Shown piece after piece: positions 31,401 to 43,309 of a stretch of 64,000 nt of DNA. Below the pieces are notes generated by a model, which saw nothing but the letters and a program-made list of their open reading frames with translations, searched no databases and was not told where the DNA came from. Location of the stretch: NCBI GenBank assembly GCA_023935145.1, contig CM043699.1, forward strand, positions 60,714,638-60,778,637, written 5' to 3'. The stretch is from Bretschneidera sinensis. Lineage: Eukaryota > Streptophyta > Magnoliopsida > Brassicales > Akaniaceae. The translations under genes were made by a program, and so were the position numbers. The first letter of the stretch is position 1, and every line of letters begins with the position of its first letter.

Positions 31401-33359
31401 GGTAAATTACATTAACCCACCTGAGGTTCGTCCACGTTATATTTACCTCACCAAGTTTCTAAAATATACACTTACCTACCCATCGTTAGTCTTTTGTTGG
31501 CATTATGTTGGTCAAATGTTCAAAATCCAATCAATTGTTTTGCCAACTCAACAAAAATTATTGAAGACCCAAAATTACCCTCTAATAATTTAAAAGCTTG
31601 TTAAATAAAATACACATTTTTACCATTTTGAATTTTATATCTCTCATTCTAACCTAAATCTGAAACATTAATTCATTCTAATATTATTCAACTTGGAATA
31701 TATCTGCAGCTTCATCTAAACACTAATACTCATCAATCTCCATTTCTTCTTCATCAGTCTACACGTGTTCCTCTCCGAACTAAAGCTTTCTCTTTTTCAG
31801 ACTCTGGTAAGAACTTTGCACTTCTCTGTCATTCTTGTCTTCATCGATTGAATGGGTGTTGGTGGTTTTTCTCATCTCCATTATTTTTGTCATTTCTGCA
31901 AGGAAATTTTTTGTTTCAATTAGATTTCATTTTCCACAATGAACTGAAGCTTTTTCTTTTTCTCATCTCTCTTATTCCTCGTTTTTGTTGAACGGTTAGA
32001 TTTCATTTTAGGTTCATGTGGTTTCATGTGTTTAGTTTTTGGTTGATTGATTTTTTTGTTTGATTAGGTTTTAAGTTGATTGCATTTTATTCTGACTTGG
32101 TTTTTGTTTGAGTGGGTTTTATTTCGAACTTTATTCTTCCTTGCTAATTTTGATTTGGTTTTACTGTAGATTAAGTTTGAGGTTGATTAGATTTGGAAAT
32201 AAGGGAATTTTGGCAATGATTGTGCTTTTTCGGTGCTTTGTTATATTTGTTTGTTATATGTTTGATGAAATATTTGAGTGAACATATTTATGATGATTTT
32301 CTGTACAAATACAAGGCAATGTCTTCTTTTAGCATCAACGTCAATGAAGGTAAAGTTGGTAGGGAACTTACTTTCATAAATTGAGAATGCAATTGCATTG
32401 TAACAGCTACTCTGAGGATTTTCAAATCTAGAAAAAAGCACAAACAAATTGTATTGTTTTTGTGAAGGTAAGAAATGCAAACACTTGGTGTTTGCCTACC
32501 AATTACCATGGGGAAAGAACTAGCACTTAAGATGGTGATGAAGTACTTTGAGAAATTCAAAGATTTGGGGAGGACTTTGGACTAGTGCATGCACACTTTC
32601 GTGGAATTGACAGTGGATTTTTTGCCATGAAAATGTTTACAGTTGTTCTTCTCTTTTGCAATGCTCTCATTTTTGTGTCGGTGTTTACTTTGTTAATGAA
32701 GAGTTAGAAAAAGAATGTTTTAGTGTCGATCCCTTAATATAATCAATTTGATGATCAATGATAACAACACAAATTTATTATCTACAGTTTCTCTCAAACT
32801 CGATGGTGTTGAATTATTTAATCAACTTGGACTTGAAAGTGATCCTCATGTGCATATAATACAAAAGAAGCAAAAATATCAATACAACTAAAAGTGAAGA
32901 ACACTACATAAGCATATTCTATTTAATCTAAAAGTTTCATACTTATCTCCAATTATATCCTTCCAATGCATTAAACTATCCAAAACAGATAAGCTACAAC
33001 TTGTCTTAAATACCAAATCTATCCACAAGCTATTTTAATTTTTTCATAGTCAAACACGACAAGATAAATATCCGTAATCACAGTGCCATAATCAAAACCA
33101 CAAAAATATACCCACAATAACACCTACAACATATCCCATCCCAACCCAACCCAACCCAAACCTACAAAAACACATCCAGAAGACAATAATCCATATAAAG
33201 GTTTTCCATTCCTACTTTCTTGTGTTCCATATGCGACTCCAGTGTAAGGGGTGCTCTGAGCACTACTTGAAACTCCAATATTAAATCTCTACAATTAACC
33301 AAAATGTCAATAATATTTCATACCATATCTATCCATAACAAAGCCACAAATTTTCAACT
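31401..33359 (-). mobile_element. MULE: left terminal inverted repeat region and 3' flank of the transposase gene
   Basis: GGTAAATTACATTAACCCACCTGAGG at 31401 looks like the outer end of a Mutator-like TIR. Beyond it, plus-strand sequence resembles a 5' leader with a splice donor (ACTCTG/GTAAGA at about 31808), as expected if a long TIR carries a copy of the promoter end. The stretch to 33359 has no intact ORF. The other TIR would lie beyond the window. Confidence 0.45.
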
Positions 33360-33894
33360 TTAGTACTTGATTCCTAGTAATGGGCCACCACCTCTAGTAG
33401 CAGATCCACCAACAACACCAGATCCAATGCCTGCAGCTCCCATCGTATTATAATACATATCTCTTTCCAACTAATTAGCCCTTGCTGCAGCAACTATTGT
33501 TGGAGTCTTGAGACCTTTAATAACCCTAGTTCTTCTGCTTCTAATAGGAGTAGGAGCATATCTACCACTAGAACCCTCTCTACCACTACCTCTAAGAGAA
33601 GAACCATCCCTAACTCTACCCTTACCAATAGAACCTTCCCTACCATCACCCCCACCAGCAGAACCAACACCACCAACAGACCTACAACCACCATAAAACT
33701 TAACACTACCACCACCAGCAGACCTACCACTACCACGACCACTAGACCTATCACCAACCCTACCAGTACTCCTATTTATGCCAGACCTACCACCACTTGT
33801 ACTTATGCTAGATCGACCACCAACTCTACCACCACCCTAGCTTGTGCCAAATCCGCCATCAGCACTAGTAGCTGCAGCACTTATACCAGCATCC
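33360..33894 (-). pseudogene. MULE transposase, C-terminal Gly/Arg-rich tail
   Basis: The minus frame reads AALDAGISAAATSADGG.., GGRSGINRSTGRVGDRSSGRGSGRSAGGGSVKFYGG, TPIRSRRTRVIKGLKTPTIVAAARAN, and ends ...GGGPLLGIKY at TAA (33362-33360). This low-complexity basic tail is usual after the SWIM and CCHC fingers of plant MURA-like transposases. Two internal stops (in GTS-stop-GGG and ARAN-stop-LERD) show decay. Element D separates it from the rest of the gene at 50035. Confidence 0.75.
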
Positions 33895-33899
33895 AAAGC
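33895..33899. repeat. Left target-site duplication of element D (AAAGC)
   Basis: Repeated at 50035-50039 after the 3' LTR. Five bp, as expected for Ty3/gypsy. Confidence 0.88.
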
Positions 33900-34124
33900 T
33901 GTAATACCCGTATTTATAAAATAAGGGTAAAGAAGTAATTTAATAAATATGACATTGAATTAAAATAATATATATGTGAAAGATTTATTGAATAAAACAA
34001 TTCTTTTGAAGAAAAAAACGGACACATGGTGGTGTTAAGAAAAAGAAAAAGGAAAATGAAAAAAAAAATTGAAGCGTCCATGAGGACAAAGGAAAAAAGA
34101 AAAAAAAATTGTGAAAAAAAAGGT

Positions 34125-34152
34125 GGCTACACCTGGACGCCCAGGTGTAGCC
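34125..34152 (+). other. Perfect hairpin in the element D LTR
   Basis: GGCTACACCTGG and CCAGGTGTAGCC form a 12-bp stem with loop ACGC, about 50 bp upstream of a TATATATGTATAT run. The 3' LTR has a one-mismatch version (about 48601-48628). It could act as RNA structure near the transcript start; this is inference. Confidence 0.75.
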
Positions 34153-35009
34153 TTTGCCTTGCATGCAAGACACAAGGATGGTGCAGGCGGTACATAGTTA
34201 TATATATGTATATTAGTTTTTCTTTTATTTATTTATTCATTACAAAATCCTGTTTGGTTTTCTCCTTTCTTCAAATCAAAATTTTCTATTTCTTTAAACA
34301 CTTGGGGACTGAAAGGAAGGTTGAAAGAATAAAATTTTGAAAGAGTTTACCAGAGAATTTTATAGAGAGTCACGGGAAGTTTTAAGAAAAACAAAAGTTA
34401 ATAATGTGAATTTTATTTTTGAAATTTAGCGTACATGAAATTTCCCGGAATTCAAAGTGGGAATTTTCAACCAGTGTGAATTATGGAGGAATTGAAGAAT
34501 AAATTAAAAATTTTAATATAAATATTATGTTAGGTGTTGATAATCAACAGCCATGCAAAATTACTGAGAAGAGCAGAAAAGGCAAGAAAATGAGCCACGG
34601 GTAGCTCTAAGTGCTACGTGGTGAGTTAGATTTACTTTAAGTAATCAAGATAAATATGAAATATATAGTGAAAATATTTGAATAAATTATTAACTTATGA
34701 TTTGAGGATAGATGAAAGTTTGTTGATGGGTATGACAAGAATAATTGATATGTAAAGAATTATTCTATGAGAAGTAATATTATTAGAATAATGAGTCGAA
34801 TTAATAATGAAGGTGATAAATGAAATTTTTGATGAGCAATGGTTGATGATTTGATATGATATATGAGGAGAAGAATCTAGTGAAATTGATCAAATAATAA
34901 TTTGAGAAGAAGTAGGATAGCTAATTTGAACGTATGAACACATTCTTGTTTTTATATTATTATTCATATGCATATTCATATCATTATTCATATGCATATG
35001 CATGAAATA

Positions 35010-35190
35010 AAAGAACCAGGAAGGCAGCCGGTCTAAATGAAAATAAAATAATCAAGAAGACAGCCGATCTAAATGAAAATAAAAGAATCAAGAGTGTAAC
35101 CAGTATAAATGAGAATAAAAGAACTGGGAAGGCAGCCGGTCTAAATGAGAATGAAAGAACCAGGAAGGCAGTCGGTCTAAGCTAAAACAT
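35010..35190 (+). repeat. Minisatellite in the element D 5' LTR
   Basis: About five copies of a 36- to 37-bp unit (GAACCAGGAAGGCAGCCGGTCTAAATGA plus AAATAAAA). The 3' LTR carries the same array at 49020-49200. Confidence 0.85.
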
Positions 35191-36016
35191 GTCGACAGGT
35201 GGCAAGATGTTCCCAATAATAATAATATTTAAATTCATGCATTGCATTTGTTTTAAATATTGATTGTTATTGCTTGAGATGTTAAAGTACTATTCATGAT
35301 TGTGAATTTATTGATAGATGAATGAGTCTCACAGAGAGACAAATATTCTGAGGAAGAAATATGGAAATATGATATGATGAGAATTGTCTGAGTGATTGAT
35401 TATATGTTGTGAATCTCATAACGAGGTAAATGAAATGTTGAATTGAGAATTTAGAGATGATTAAATATATGTTTGAAAAATTGATATGTCTGATGAGTTG
35501 AGAAGAGATTGTGTAATAGGGGAATTATAAAATTGAGTAGTGATTATAGAATATTGTTATTGAATTATTTGAGGAAAAAGATAAATGAATATCGGAAGAT
35601 TATTAGAAGTAATTGAATTATAAGATGTAACTGGGAGTATATAATCGAATACTTCTAGTAAATTTGATTCACTGAGCTTGTGAAGCTCATTCCTCATTGT
35701 ACAATGATTTTAGATAGCAGGCAAGACATATAGTTTGGTGAGTTGAGATTCAGACAAAGTCATTATCTGTAAGCCACATGGTTCACATCCTCAGATTAAT
35801 GGAAAAAAAATTGTAAATATTCATGCATAATATGTTGTATATACTGTTCAGTTGAGATCTGAATGACGTAACTTCCCTATTGAGGGTTGAGGATTTATAT
35901 GTATAAATAATTTAGTTGATATTTTTATATTGTTACATATATGTGTCGTGCTGGGATTTCAAAAAGTGACGATACCGCCTCAGGGGTGGCTAACCCGGGA
36001 TGGGTCATTGCAATTT

Positions 36017-36028
36017 TGGTATCAGAGC
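36017..36028 (+). other. Primer-binding site of element D (tRNA-iMet type)
   Basis: TGGTATCAGAGC, the standard plant initiator-Met primer site, five bases after the LTR end. Confidence 0.9.
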
Positions 36029-36169
36029 ATTAAGTTTTATGATTCTGTAGACTGCATAAAGTAAAAGAAAGTGGAAGATTAAAATAAATTATATTTTAAT
36101 AAAAAGTCTAAGGATGACACGTGGCTGTGCTAGAGTTAGTGATAGAGTTTTGACTAGAGAAGGCGTGGT

Positions 36170-37330
36170 AGGCCCCCAAAATTTTTTAACAAGCTGGGAT
36201 TGAAATGGAAATTGAGTATGAGTTTGTGGTTCCTGAAATGGAACATGTTGACAGTATAATTGATATTAATAGAGTTTTGAGAGAATCTGAAGTTGAAAGA
36301 GATGAGCTAAGATAAGCTCTTGCACATGCTCTTGAGAAAATGAATGTAACAAATGATAGAGTTGATAGTCTATAGCATAGACTTGATGAACAGGCTAGAG
36401 TAATGCCTGAGGTTGTTTTAAATCAAGTAATAATAGGGGATAGGTAAATTTATGCACGAGATGCAGAGAGATTGTTTTGTTAAATATATTAAGTTGAATG
36501 CTTTGTTGTCTAAATGATCTATGAATCTTTTTAAGCTTGAGCTATGGGTGAAACATGTAGAGCAATTATTTGGTATTTTACCAATAACTGACAGGCAGAG
36601 GGTCACCTTTACTTCATTTGAGTTAGAAGGAGAAGCTTTAGAATGGTGGGAGGATACTTTTCCCAAGGTAAGTGCATATGTTGATAGACCCTTAACTTAG
36701 AATAAGTTTAAGGAGACTTGTTCTTTTATAAATATTACTCATATACTTTTAGAGCCTAACAGAAGAGAGATTTTATTTATTTGAGGTAAAATATGTCGAG
36801 TGTGACTCAGTATGATAGAAGATTTTTGGCTTTGCAAAGGTTTGTATCAAAAATAGTAGACATAAAGGATAAAAAGTATAAGAGGTTCATAGATGGACTA
36901 CATTTTAAGATTAAATCGAAACTATTTTACATGAGGCATATGAATTATGTCAGGTTGGTGGATATAACACTTCAGATTGAGAAATATATGATGGAGTTTA
37001 AGGGAAAGAGAAAGAGTGATTAAAGATGCTTAAACATGAAGGTTCTAGAGATAATGGTAGTATGAGTATATAGGGTAAGAGACCACCCTAGAGTGGGCGT
37101 TCCTTGTTACAGGGAACTGTAATATAGAGCTAGAGGCAAGCAGGATCTATTACTTTTGCAGCTCAGAGGAATATTGGTGGGAACCCTAGATTAAGAGACA
37201 AATTATGGGAACTGGAAGTTATGGTAGAAGGGGAATGTACTACCTAGAGGATGTAGTAATGTTATAGAAAGACTATAACATGTTTTAGAGGTAATCAGAT
37301 AAGATATTTATCCTAGAATTATCCTAATTT
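36170..37330 (+). pseudogene. Element D gag remnant
   Basis: Frames contain KLELWVKHVEQLFGILPITDRQRVTFTSFELEGEALEWWEDTF and MSSVTQYDRRFLALQRFVSKIVDIKDKKYKRFIDGLHFKIKSKLF, a Ty3/gypsy gag core (YxxxFxxLxRFVxxxVxDxxxKxxRFxxGL). Numerous stops. The nucleocapsid knuckle region is degraded. Confidence 0.8.
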
Positions 37331-37935
37331 GAGGTGCTTTGTATGTAGAAATGGTGGATATAACAATGTTGGTTGATCCTGGTGCAAGTCATTCTTTGAC
37401 TACCAATAGATGGTTGAAGAAGGGTTGTGAGGAGTATTTGGCATACATAATGGATTCTAAAAAGGAAAATAGAAAGTTAGAATAAATCTTAGTGGTGAAA
37501 GACTTTTCTAATGTATTTCTTGATGAGTTGTCTAGTTTGTCTCCTAGTAGGGAGATTAAATTCTCTATTGATGTGATATCAGGTTCATCACATATATCTA
37601 TAGCACCCTACAAAGTGACACCCACTGAGTTAAGAGAGTTGAAAGTTCAAGAGTTGCTAGATAAATAATTTATTCAATTTAGTGTGTCGCCCTAAGGAGC
37701 TTTATGTTGTTTGTGAAGAAAAAAGATGGAATAATGAGATTATGTATATACTACAGATAGTTGAATAAGATAACCATTAAGAAAAAATATCATTTACCAG
37801 GATAGATGATTTATTTGAGAAGTTGCAGGGAGCAAGGGTATTTTCTAAGATAGACCTGAGATAAGGTTATCACCCATTTGAGAATAAAAGAAGGTGACGT
37901 GCTTAAGACTACTCTTAGGACACGCTATGGTCATA
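37331..37935 (+). pseudogene. Element D protease and start of RT
   Basis: MVDITMLVDPGASHSLTTNRWLKKG holds the DPGASHS protease site. VKDFSNVFLDELSSLSPSREIKFSIDVISGSSHISIAPYKVTPTEL is the usual link to RT. KKKDGIMRLCIYYR.LNKITIKKKYHLP begins RT. Stops and shifts break it, and RT is then split at 37940 by copia F. Confidence 0.82.
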
Positions 37936-37940
37936 AGTTT
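37936..37940. repeat. Left target-site duplication of element F (AGTTT)
   Basis: Repeated at 45928-45932. Joining the flanks through one copy restores the RT phrase around the FG and PFGLT motif region of element D. Confidence 0.85.
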
Positions 37941-38929
37941 TGTTGGAAATCATCTTGACAAGATGCCCAGGTGGTGATTTTCCAAACACCCAAGTCTAGA
38001 ATGACTTGTAAAGATTAGGAATTAGAAACAGGAACAAAAATCAAAGAAAGAAAGAAGACAAGCGATTTGTTATCGAGGTTTGGCAATAGCCTACGTCCCC
38101 GTGAGTTCCTCTGAACTCTTTGCACTAAATCAATGGTTCTTTTACAATCACAGCAACCTCTCTCCAAGAAGCTCAAGTTTTTGAAGAAACAAAGAAGAGA
38201 AGAAAGGAAGAAGATAAGAACTCTTACAATGCTCTCTATCTAATCTATACTCCTCTCACTTTACAACCAGCCTCTCTACAATGAGTCCTTCTTGTGTTTT
38301 GTGTCTTTGCACTCTCACAAAATTCTCTCTTGTATCTCTTAATGACTTGTATGTCACAACTTGTAATCACTTAATTGATTATATGCCTTATAGAATGAAG
38401 CTAGGTGACCCTTTATATAGTGCACCAACTTCTTGACCAATCTTAAGTGTCATTCTCCACCTTTAGATCTTGATGACCAATCAACCATGGCCCTCCATCA
38501 ATCTTAAGTGATGCTGTGCATTTTGAACTTGCACCCACACACTTAAAAAAAGGTTGAATCAAATTAATCATGTGTGCATCAGTGTACCTAGCGCCTAGAC
38601 CTCCAACAGGGCGCGCTGCGGCCTTGGACAAAACACATTTTCACCACTTTCTGGGCGCTGCGGCCTTGGGTAGGGGGCGCCATAGCCTTGGCCTTCCTAT
38701 AGCATCCTCACTTGCTAGGTGCCGTGGCCTGGGAGGAGCAGGACTACGGCGCACACTGATGCTGGACCTTTCAAAGCTGTGCACACTTCTTTGTCTTGCT
38801 GAAAGGAGAGGTGTGCACACACCCAAAGTGAGGCGCACACTAGTGTGCACTTCTTTAACATGCTGAAATTCATTCTTCCATCTTTTGTTTAAACCTTAAC
38901 CATGTTTAAACCATAAACAAATACCAATA
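37941..38929 (-). repeat. Element F 3' LTR
   Basis: It reads TGTTGGAAATCATCTTGACAAG.. on the plus strand to ..ATACCAATA; the ends TGTTGG / CCAATA are imperfect inverted repeats. It matches the other LTR with many point changes. It contains a 98-codon plus-strand frame also open in the other LTR. Confidence 0.9.
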
Positions 38930-39009
38930 ATCTCTACCTTTGTCTAAGTGTTTCAACCTGAACCATTGTGCAGAGAACTTTAGGATCCAAACTCATCTTG
39001 AGTCATCAT

Positions 39010-39857
39010 ATCAACCGACTCCAATCTTTAGTAGTCCAAGGCAATGATTGAACTTACTTAGAGGTAGAACTTTGGTGCCTAAATCCACAAGATTTTCTTC
39101 ATTGGCTATCTTGTCCACATGAATGCATCATTTCGTAACATTTTCTCGAATGAAATGATACCGAACATCCATGTGCTTTGTCCTCTCATGGAATACCGGA
39201 TTTTTACATAAGTGCAATGCACTTTGACTATCCAAATACACCACCACCTCCTCTTCCAGGACCTTTAACTCTTCCAACAACCCTTTTCACCACATAGCCT
39301 CCTTAATGGCTTCTGTAGCCGCTATGTACTCAGCCTCAGTTGTTGAAAGTGCTACCACCGGCTGCAACTGAGCCTTCTAACTTGCACAACATCCGTTTAA
39401 GTTGAAGAAGTAGGAGGTAATCGATCTTCTTTTATCCCAGTCTGCTCCATAGTCCGAATCTTCATAACCTTCAAGATAGATGGACTTACCCTTCTTCTCA
39501 TAAATCAGCCCCACATCTGGGCTTCCCTTTAAGTACCTCAGCAACCACTTCATCCCAAGCCAATGCTCATTTCCGGGATAACTCATAAATTTGCTGAGAA
39601 CACTTATTGTATAAGAAATATCAGGTCTAGTGCTTACTATGGTGAACATAACATAACGAACAACACTAGAGTAAGGGACTTTTTCTATTTCCTTCTTCTC
39701 CACCTCCGATCTCGGACATTGATCGCTGGAGAACTTGAAATGACCAGCAAGGGGAACCTTCACTGGTTTGCTATCTTCTATAGAGAACTTAGATATCATC
39801 TTCTCTATATAGGAAGTTTGAGGGATCTTCAATCTGTTTCTCTCCCTTTCCCGGATG
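39010..39857 (-). pseudogene. Element F RT end and RNase H (part beyond the C insertion)
   Basis: The open piece 39377-39832 reads IPQTSYIEKMISKFSIEDSKPVKVPLAGHFKFS, then VRYVMFTIVSTRPDISYTISVLSKFMSYPGNEHW, and RNase H start YLEGYEDSDYGADWDKRRSITSYFFNLNG. RNase H continues in broken frames to about 39010. This is the copia RT/RNase H junction; it was contiguous with 41516-41962 before C inserted. Confidence 0.88.
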
Positions 39858-39862
39858 ATACA
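39858..39862. repeat. Left target-site duplication of solo LTR C (ATACA)
   Basis: Repeated at 41511-41515. Confidence 0.9.
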
Positions 39863-41510
39863 TGATGAGAGTCATAAAATGCATCTAAACAATACTTAAT
39901 TGTTAACATTTTAGGGTTGATCTTGGTCGTAATTGCACTTTTACATGTTGATAACTCTAAAGTGATATTCATAAATCATTGACTTAATTCGATGCATTTT
40001 CAGGTGCTTTGAGTACAAAAGAGATAATAAAGCGATCCATGTTTAAAGCACCAAAAGATCTTGGGTGTCGGTGCTCGTTTTTGTCTAAGGTTTAGACGTG
40101 TCCAAACATGATTCAAAGATGGTTAAACTCTAAACTAAGGCTGGAGTAATAAATTACAGTAAGTTAAAAGACTGCACACAAGTGTGTGCATCACTTTGGA
40201 GCAAGTTAAGGGTAGGCACACTAGTGTGTGCACTTCTGCATACAAGCTGAAGAAGTTTCACTGAATTGCCAGAATTTCCCGTACAGATCAATCATCTTTG
40301 CAGATTAAACTGTATTGATGTAGGAAGAACCAGATGATGAGCCATATATGCTTAGAAAGATCCGGAAGTCTATTTTCTGGAGAATTTTACGGTTCGTAAA
40401 AAGGATTTTTCTAGAGAAAGTTATGGCAGTTTTAGTGGAAACAGTTCAGGCCAGCACAGCAGGCCCAGACGCACAGCAGGCCCAGGCGCACAGCACGGCC
40501 CACTCGCCTCTTGACCGGATTAGGGCAAGCAAATGACATTCTCCAAGACCAAAACACCCCCCTCATGCTCTATAAATATATCTTTATGGAGTGTGCAGCT
40601 GGGTATTGAAGAGAGAAAGCAAGGAAGAGAGAAAAAAGAGAGGATTCAAGGGATCCAAATCCAGCATTCTTCCATTTTATTTCTAAGTTTTCTTTGGTTG
40701 CAAATCAAGGGGAGAACATCCATATTGTTCATCCACCTTGAACTCCATGGCCAAATCAAGGGGAAAGCATCCTTATTGTTCTTCCACCTTGATTTCCATG
40801 GCCAACTAATCATTTTACAAGGGAAAGGGATGAATCTTTAGGGATTTCTTGTTCTTTATTTCTTGTTCTTGATTCAGTTGTATGGATTTATTGTTAAATA
40901 TTGTTTATGAATTATTCATTGATTAAGTAAGAAGATTTGAGTTCATGTGATAGATGTACTTCTTATTCTTCTTCTTTTAGACTCTCTTAATCCGGTGATT
41001 GCATCCTTCTCCTCCATTGAGGTTGCTTGGATGTGATTGATTCCGGTAGATTTATCTTATTGATTGTCCATTATTGCGATATTGTCTTTTAAGATATATT
41101 GTCATTTCTTGATAATCTTTAAGATCGGTCATGTGTGCATGAACCGAAATCAATGATTAATTCGTAGCAATTATATAAGAATTGTAAATGTGCTTGATTG
41201 AATACATTCCGATTGCTTGTTTGGGAGTTGAAACTTGCAATCGAGATAAAATCAATTGAATCAAGAGTGGAAATAGGGAACAAACCTAAGGAGGATTCCC
41301 GGAACCTTGTTATTTCTCATTTATATTTCATTTACATTTACGCAATTTTCCTTTACATTATTTCACCATCAAAGCTTAAAAATCTTGAGTTTAACTTTTA
41401 TCGTTCGTTTTAAGGTTCACACATTTTCCTTTGTACTTAACTTGTTTCCCTGTGGAATCGACACCCCAAAGCCGTACTACAATAACCGTGTTATACTTTG
41501 GGCGTAATCA
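39863..41510 (+). repeat. Element C: solo Athila LTR (1648 bp)
   Basis: A complete LTR with TG...CA ends flanked by ATACA on both sides and no internal region. It is nearly identical to the 5' LTR of element A but has two tandem copies of a 51-bp unit (about 40703-40804) where A has one, and GCACACTAGTGTGTGCAC where A has lost 7 bp. It arose by LTR-LTR recombination of a full element after insertion in the RT of copia F. Confidence 0.95.
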
Positions 41511-41515
41511 ATACA
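41511..41515. repeat. Right target-site duplication of solo LTR C (ATACA)
   Basis: Matches 39858-39862. Confidence 0.9.
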
Positions 41516-41962
41516 CATCCCAAGGATCTTCTGTGCATGGCCAAGATCCTTCATCTCAAACTCCTCACTGAATTGAGCCTTCAATTTTCTTATCCTCTCC
41601 ATGTTGCTCCCAACCAGCAACACATCATCAACATAGATGAGGATGATCACCACTTTCTCAACCTTCTGCCCTTTGTAGTACAAGCACGAATCATAGTAGC
41701 TCCTCATGAAACCCAAGCTGATTTCAAAGGAATCGAACCTCTTATTCCATTGTCGAGGTGATTGTTTCAGGCCATAAAGAGATTTCTTCAATTTGCACAC
41801 CAACTCTCCCTGCCTTCTTTCCTCATAGCCTTCAGGTTGCCGCATGTAGATGGTCTCATCAAGCCCTCCATGTAAAAACGCTGTCTTCACATTCATTTGC
41901 TCGATTTCCCAATCAAATTGGACCACCATTGCCAATACTATCTGTATTGTCTTGTTCTTCAC
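41516..41962 (-). pseudogene. Element F reverse transcriptase, central part
   Basis: The frame carries the copia RT blocks EIEQMNVKTAFLHGGLDETIYMRQPEGYE, LKKSLYGLKQSPRQWNKRFDSF and LIYVDDVLLVGSN (catalytic YVDD intact), then MKDLGHAQKILGM, where C interrupts. It would copy the element RNA in the particle. This stretch has no stop, but the polyprotein is broken elsewhere. Confidence 0.9.
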
Positions 41963-42001
41963 AACCGGTGAGAAGATTTCGGTGAAATCTATGCCTTCTT
42001 T

Positions 42002-42238
42002 TTATGTGAACCCCTTCGCCACCAGCCTTGCTTTATACCAGACTTCATCTCTTGGAGTATTCCCTTCTTTGATCTTGTAGATCCATTTATAATCCACAAC
42101 TATCTGTTTTTCTGGTTTGGGCACCAATTCCCAAGAGTTGTTCTTCCTCAAAGAATCTATTTCTTCCTCCATAGCTAGCTGCCACTTTGACAAATCCTTA
42201 CACTCTATGGCTTCCATGTAGGTTTTTGGTTCAACCAT
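42002..42238 (-). pseudogene. Element F RT N-terminal part
   Basis: EPKTYMEAIECKDLSKWQLAMEEEIDSLRKNNSWELVPKPEKQIVVDYKWIYKIKEG...ARLVAKGFT is the start of copia RT. It is separated from the downstream RT by a stop near 42000 and from integrase by one near 42240. Confidence 0.88.
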
Positions 42239-42244
42239 TCCTCC

Positions 42245-43309
42245 TTATATCCAAGGAGCTGCTACATTAGCATCCGTAAACCCATATCTCAAAGGTGGTC
42301 TAGCAACCCTCCTTTCTCGGTCCATTGTGAGCTGGTAGTCATTCTGACTTACTGCATCAACCTCTTCCAGTTCAGCCTCCTCTTGAGTGCCTTGAGAATG
42401 GCCTTCATTAATGGGCTCTACCTGGTTTGAACCCTCTTGCCTCCCCTGCTCTACTTGAACTGAATTCTCCTTGATGCGATGCTCCACAAATTCTAGACTG
42501 GTTTGCTCACTAGCCCCTGCAGGGTTAGTTTTCTCCAAGTAGGGAAATAACAATTCATTAAAAATAACATCCCCACTTATAATGAGTTTCATTCCTTTAG
42601 GTTCTAAGGACCACAACCTATACCCCTTAACCCCATCACCATACCCTAGAAACACACATTTTCTAGACCTTGGGTTAAGTTTATCATCCTTTTGATGTGC
42701 GAATGCAGCACACCCAAAAGTTCTAAGGTTGCTTAATTCAGGGAGTCTTCTACTCCACATCTCCATGGGAGTCTTGAGCTCTAAAGCTCTAGAGGGTGAT
42801 CTATTTACCAAGTATGCAGCAATAGACACAGCTTCCCCCCAAAAATATTTTGGTAAACTAGATCCTATTAACATGCACCTAACTTTTTCCATAAGGGTTT
42901 TATTCATCCTATCAGCAACTCCATTTTGATGAGGTGTTTTTAAAACCGTTCTATGTCTTAGAATGCCATTTAATTCACAGAATTTATCAAAATCCTTATT
43001 ACAAAATTCTAAGTCATTATCGGTTCGTAAAGCCTTAACTACCCTACCCGTTTGAGTCTCCAGCAACTTTTTCCACACAACAAATTTATTCAATGCATCT
43101 GATTTATTTCTAAGTAAATAAACCCACACTTTTCTTGAATAATCACCAATTAAAGATAGAAAGTAAAAGTTACCTCCTTGTGTTGGTGTTCTTGCTGGTC
43201 CCCAAAGGTTCGAATGAATGTAGTCAAGAATCCCCTTAGACTTGTGCACTCCGGTGTTGAAGTTGACCCGGGTGTTGCTTCCCAAGAACACATCGCTCAT
43301 AGAAATCAA
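42245..43309 (-). pseudogene. Element F integrase
   Basis: 354 open codons. Core: GILDYIHSNLWGPARTPTQGGNFYFLSLIGDYSRKVWVYLL, LRTDNDLEFCNKDFDKFC, HRTVLKTPHQNGVADRMNKTLMEKVRCML and PKYFWGEAVSIAAYLVNRSPS. In the first catalytic block Asn replaces the usual Asp (HSNLWGP for HSDLWGP), and in the third Asp replaces the catalytic Glu (GVADRMN for GVAERMN). The C-terminal part (FGCAAFAHQKDDKLNPRSRKCVFLGYG) follows. An inactive enzyme is likely. Confidence 0.9.

Larger units (their letters stand above)
33900..36012 (+). repeat. Element D 5' LTR (2113 bp)
   Basis: It starts TGTAATACCCGTATTTATAAAATAAGGGTAAAG and ends TGGGTCATTGCA just before the primer site. It holds a 12-bp-stem hairpin (34125-34152), poly(A)-rich stretches, and a minisatellite (about 35010-35190). 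The 3' copy is 445 bp shorter through internal deletions. Confidence 0.88.

Noticed and set aside
33494..33757. Valine/leucine-rich 87-codon minus frame
   Set aside because: It is the wrong frame of the Gly/Arg-rich tail of the MULE transposase.
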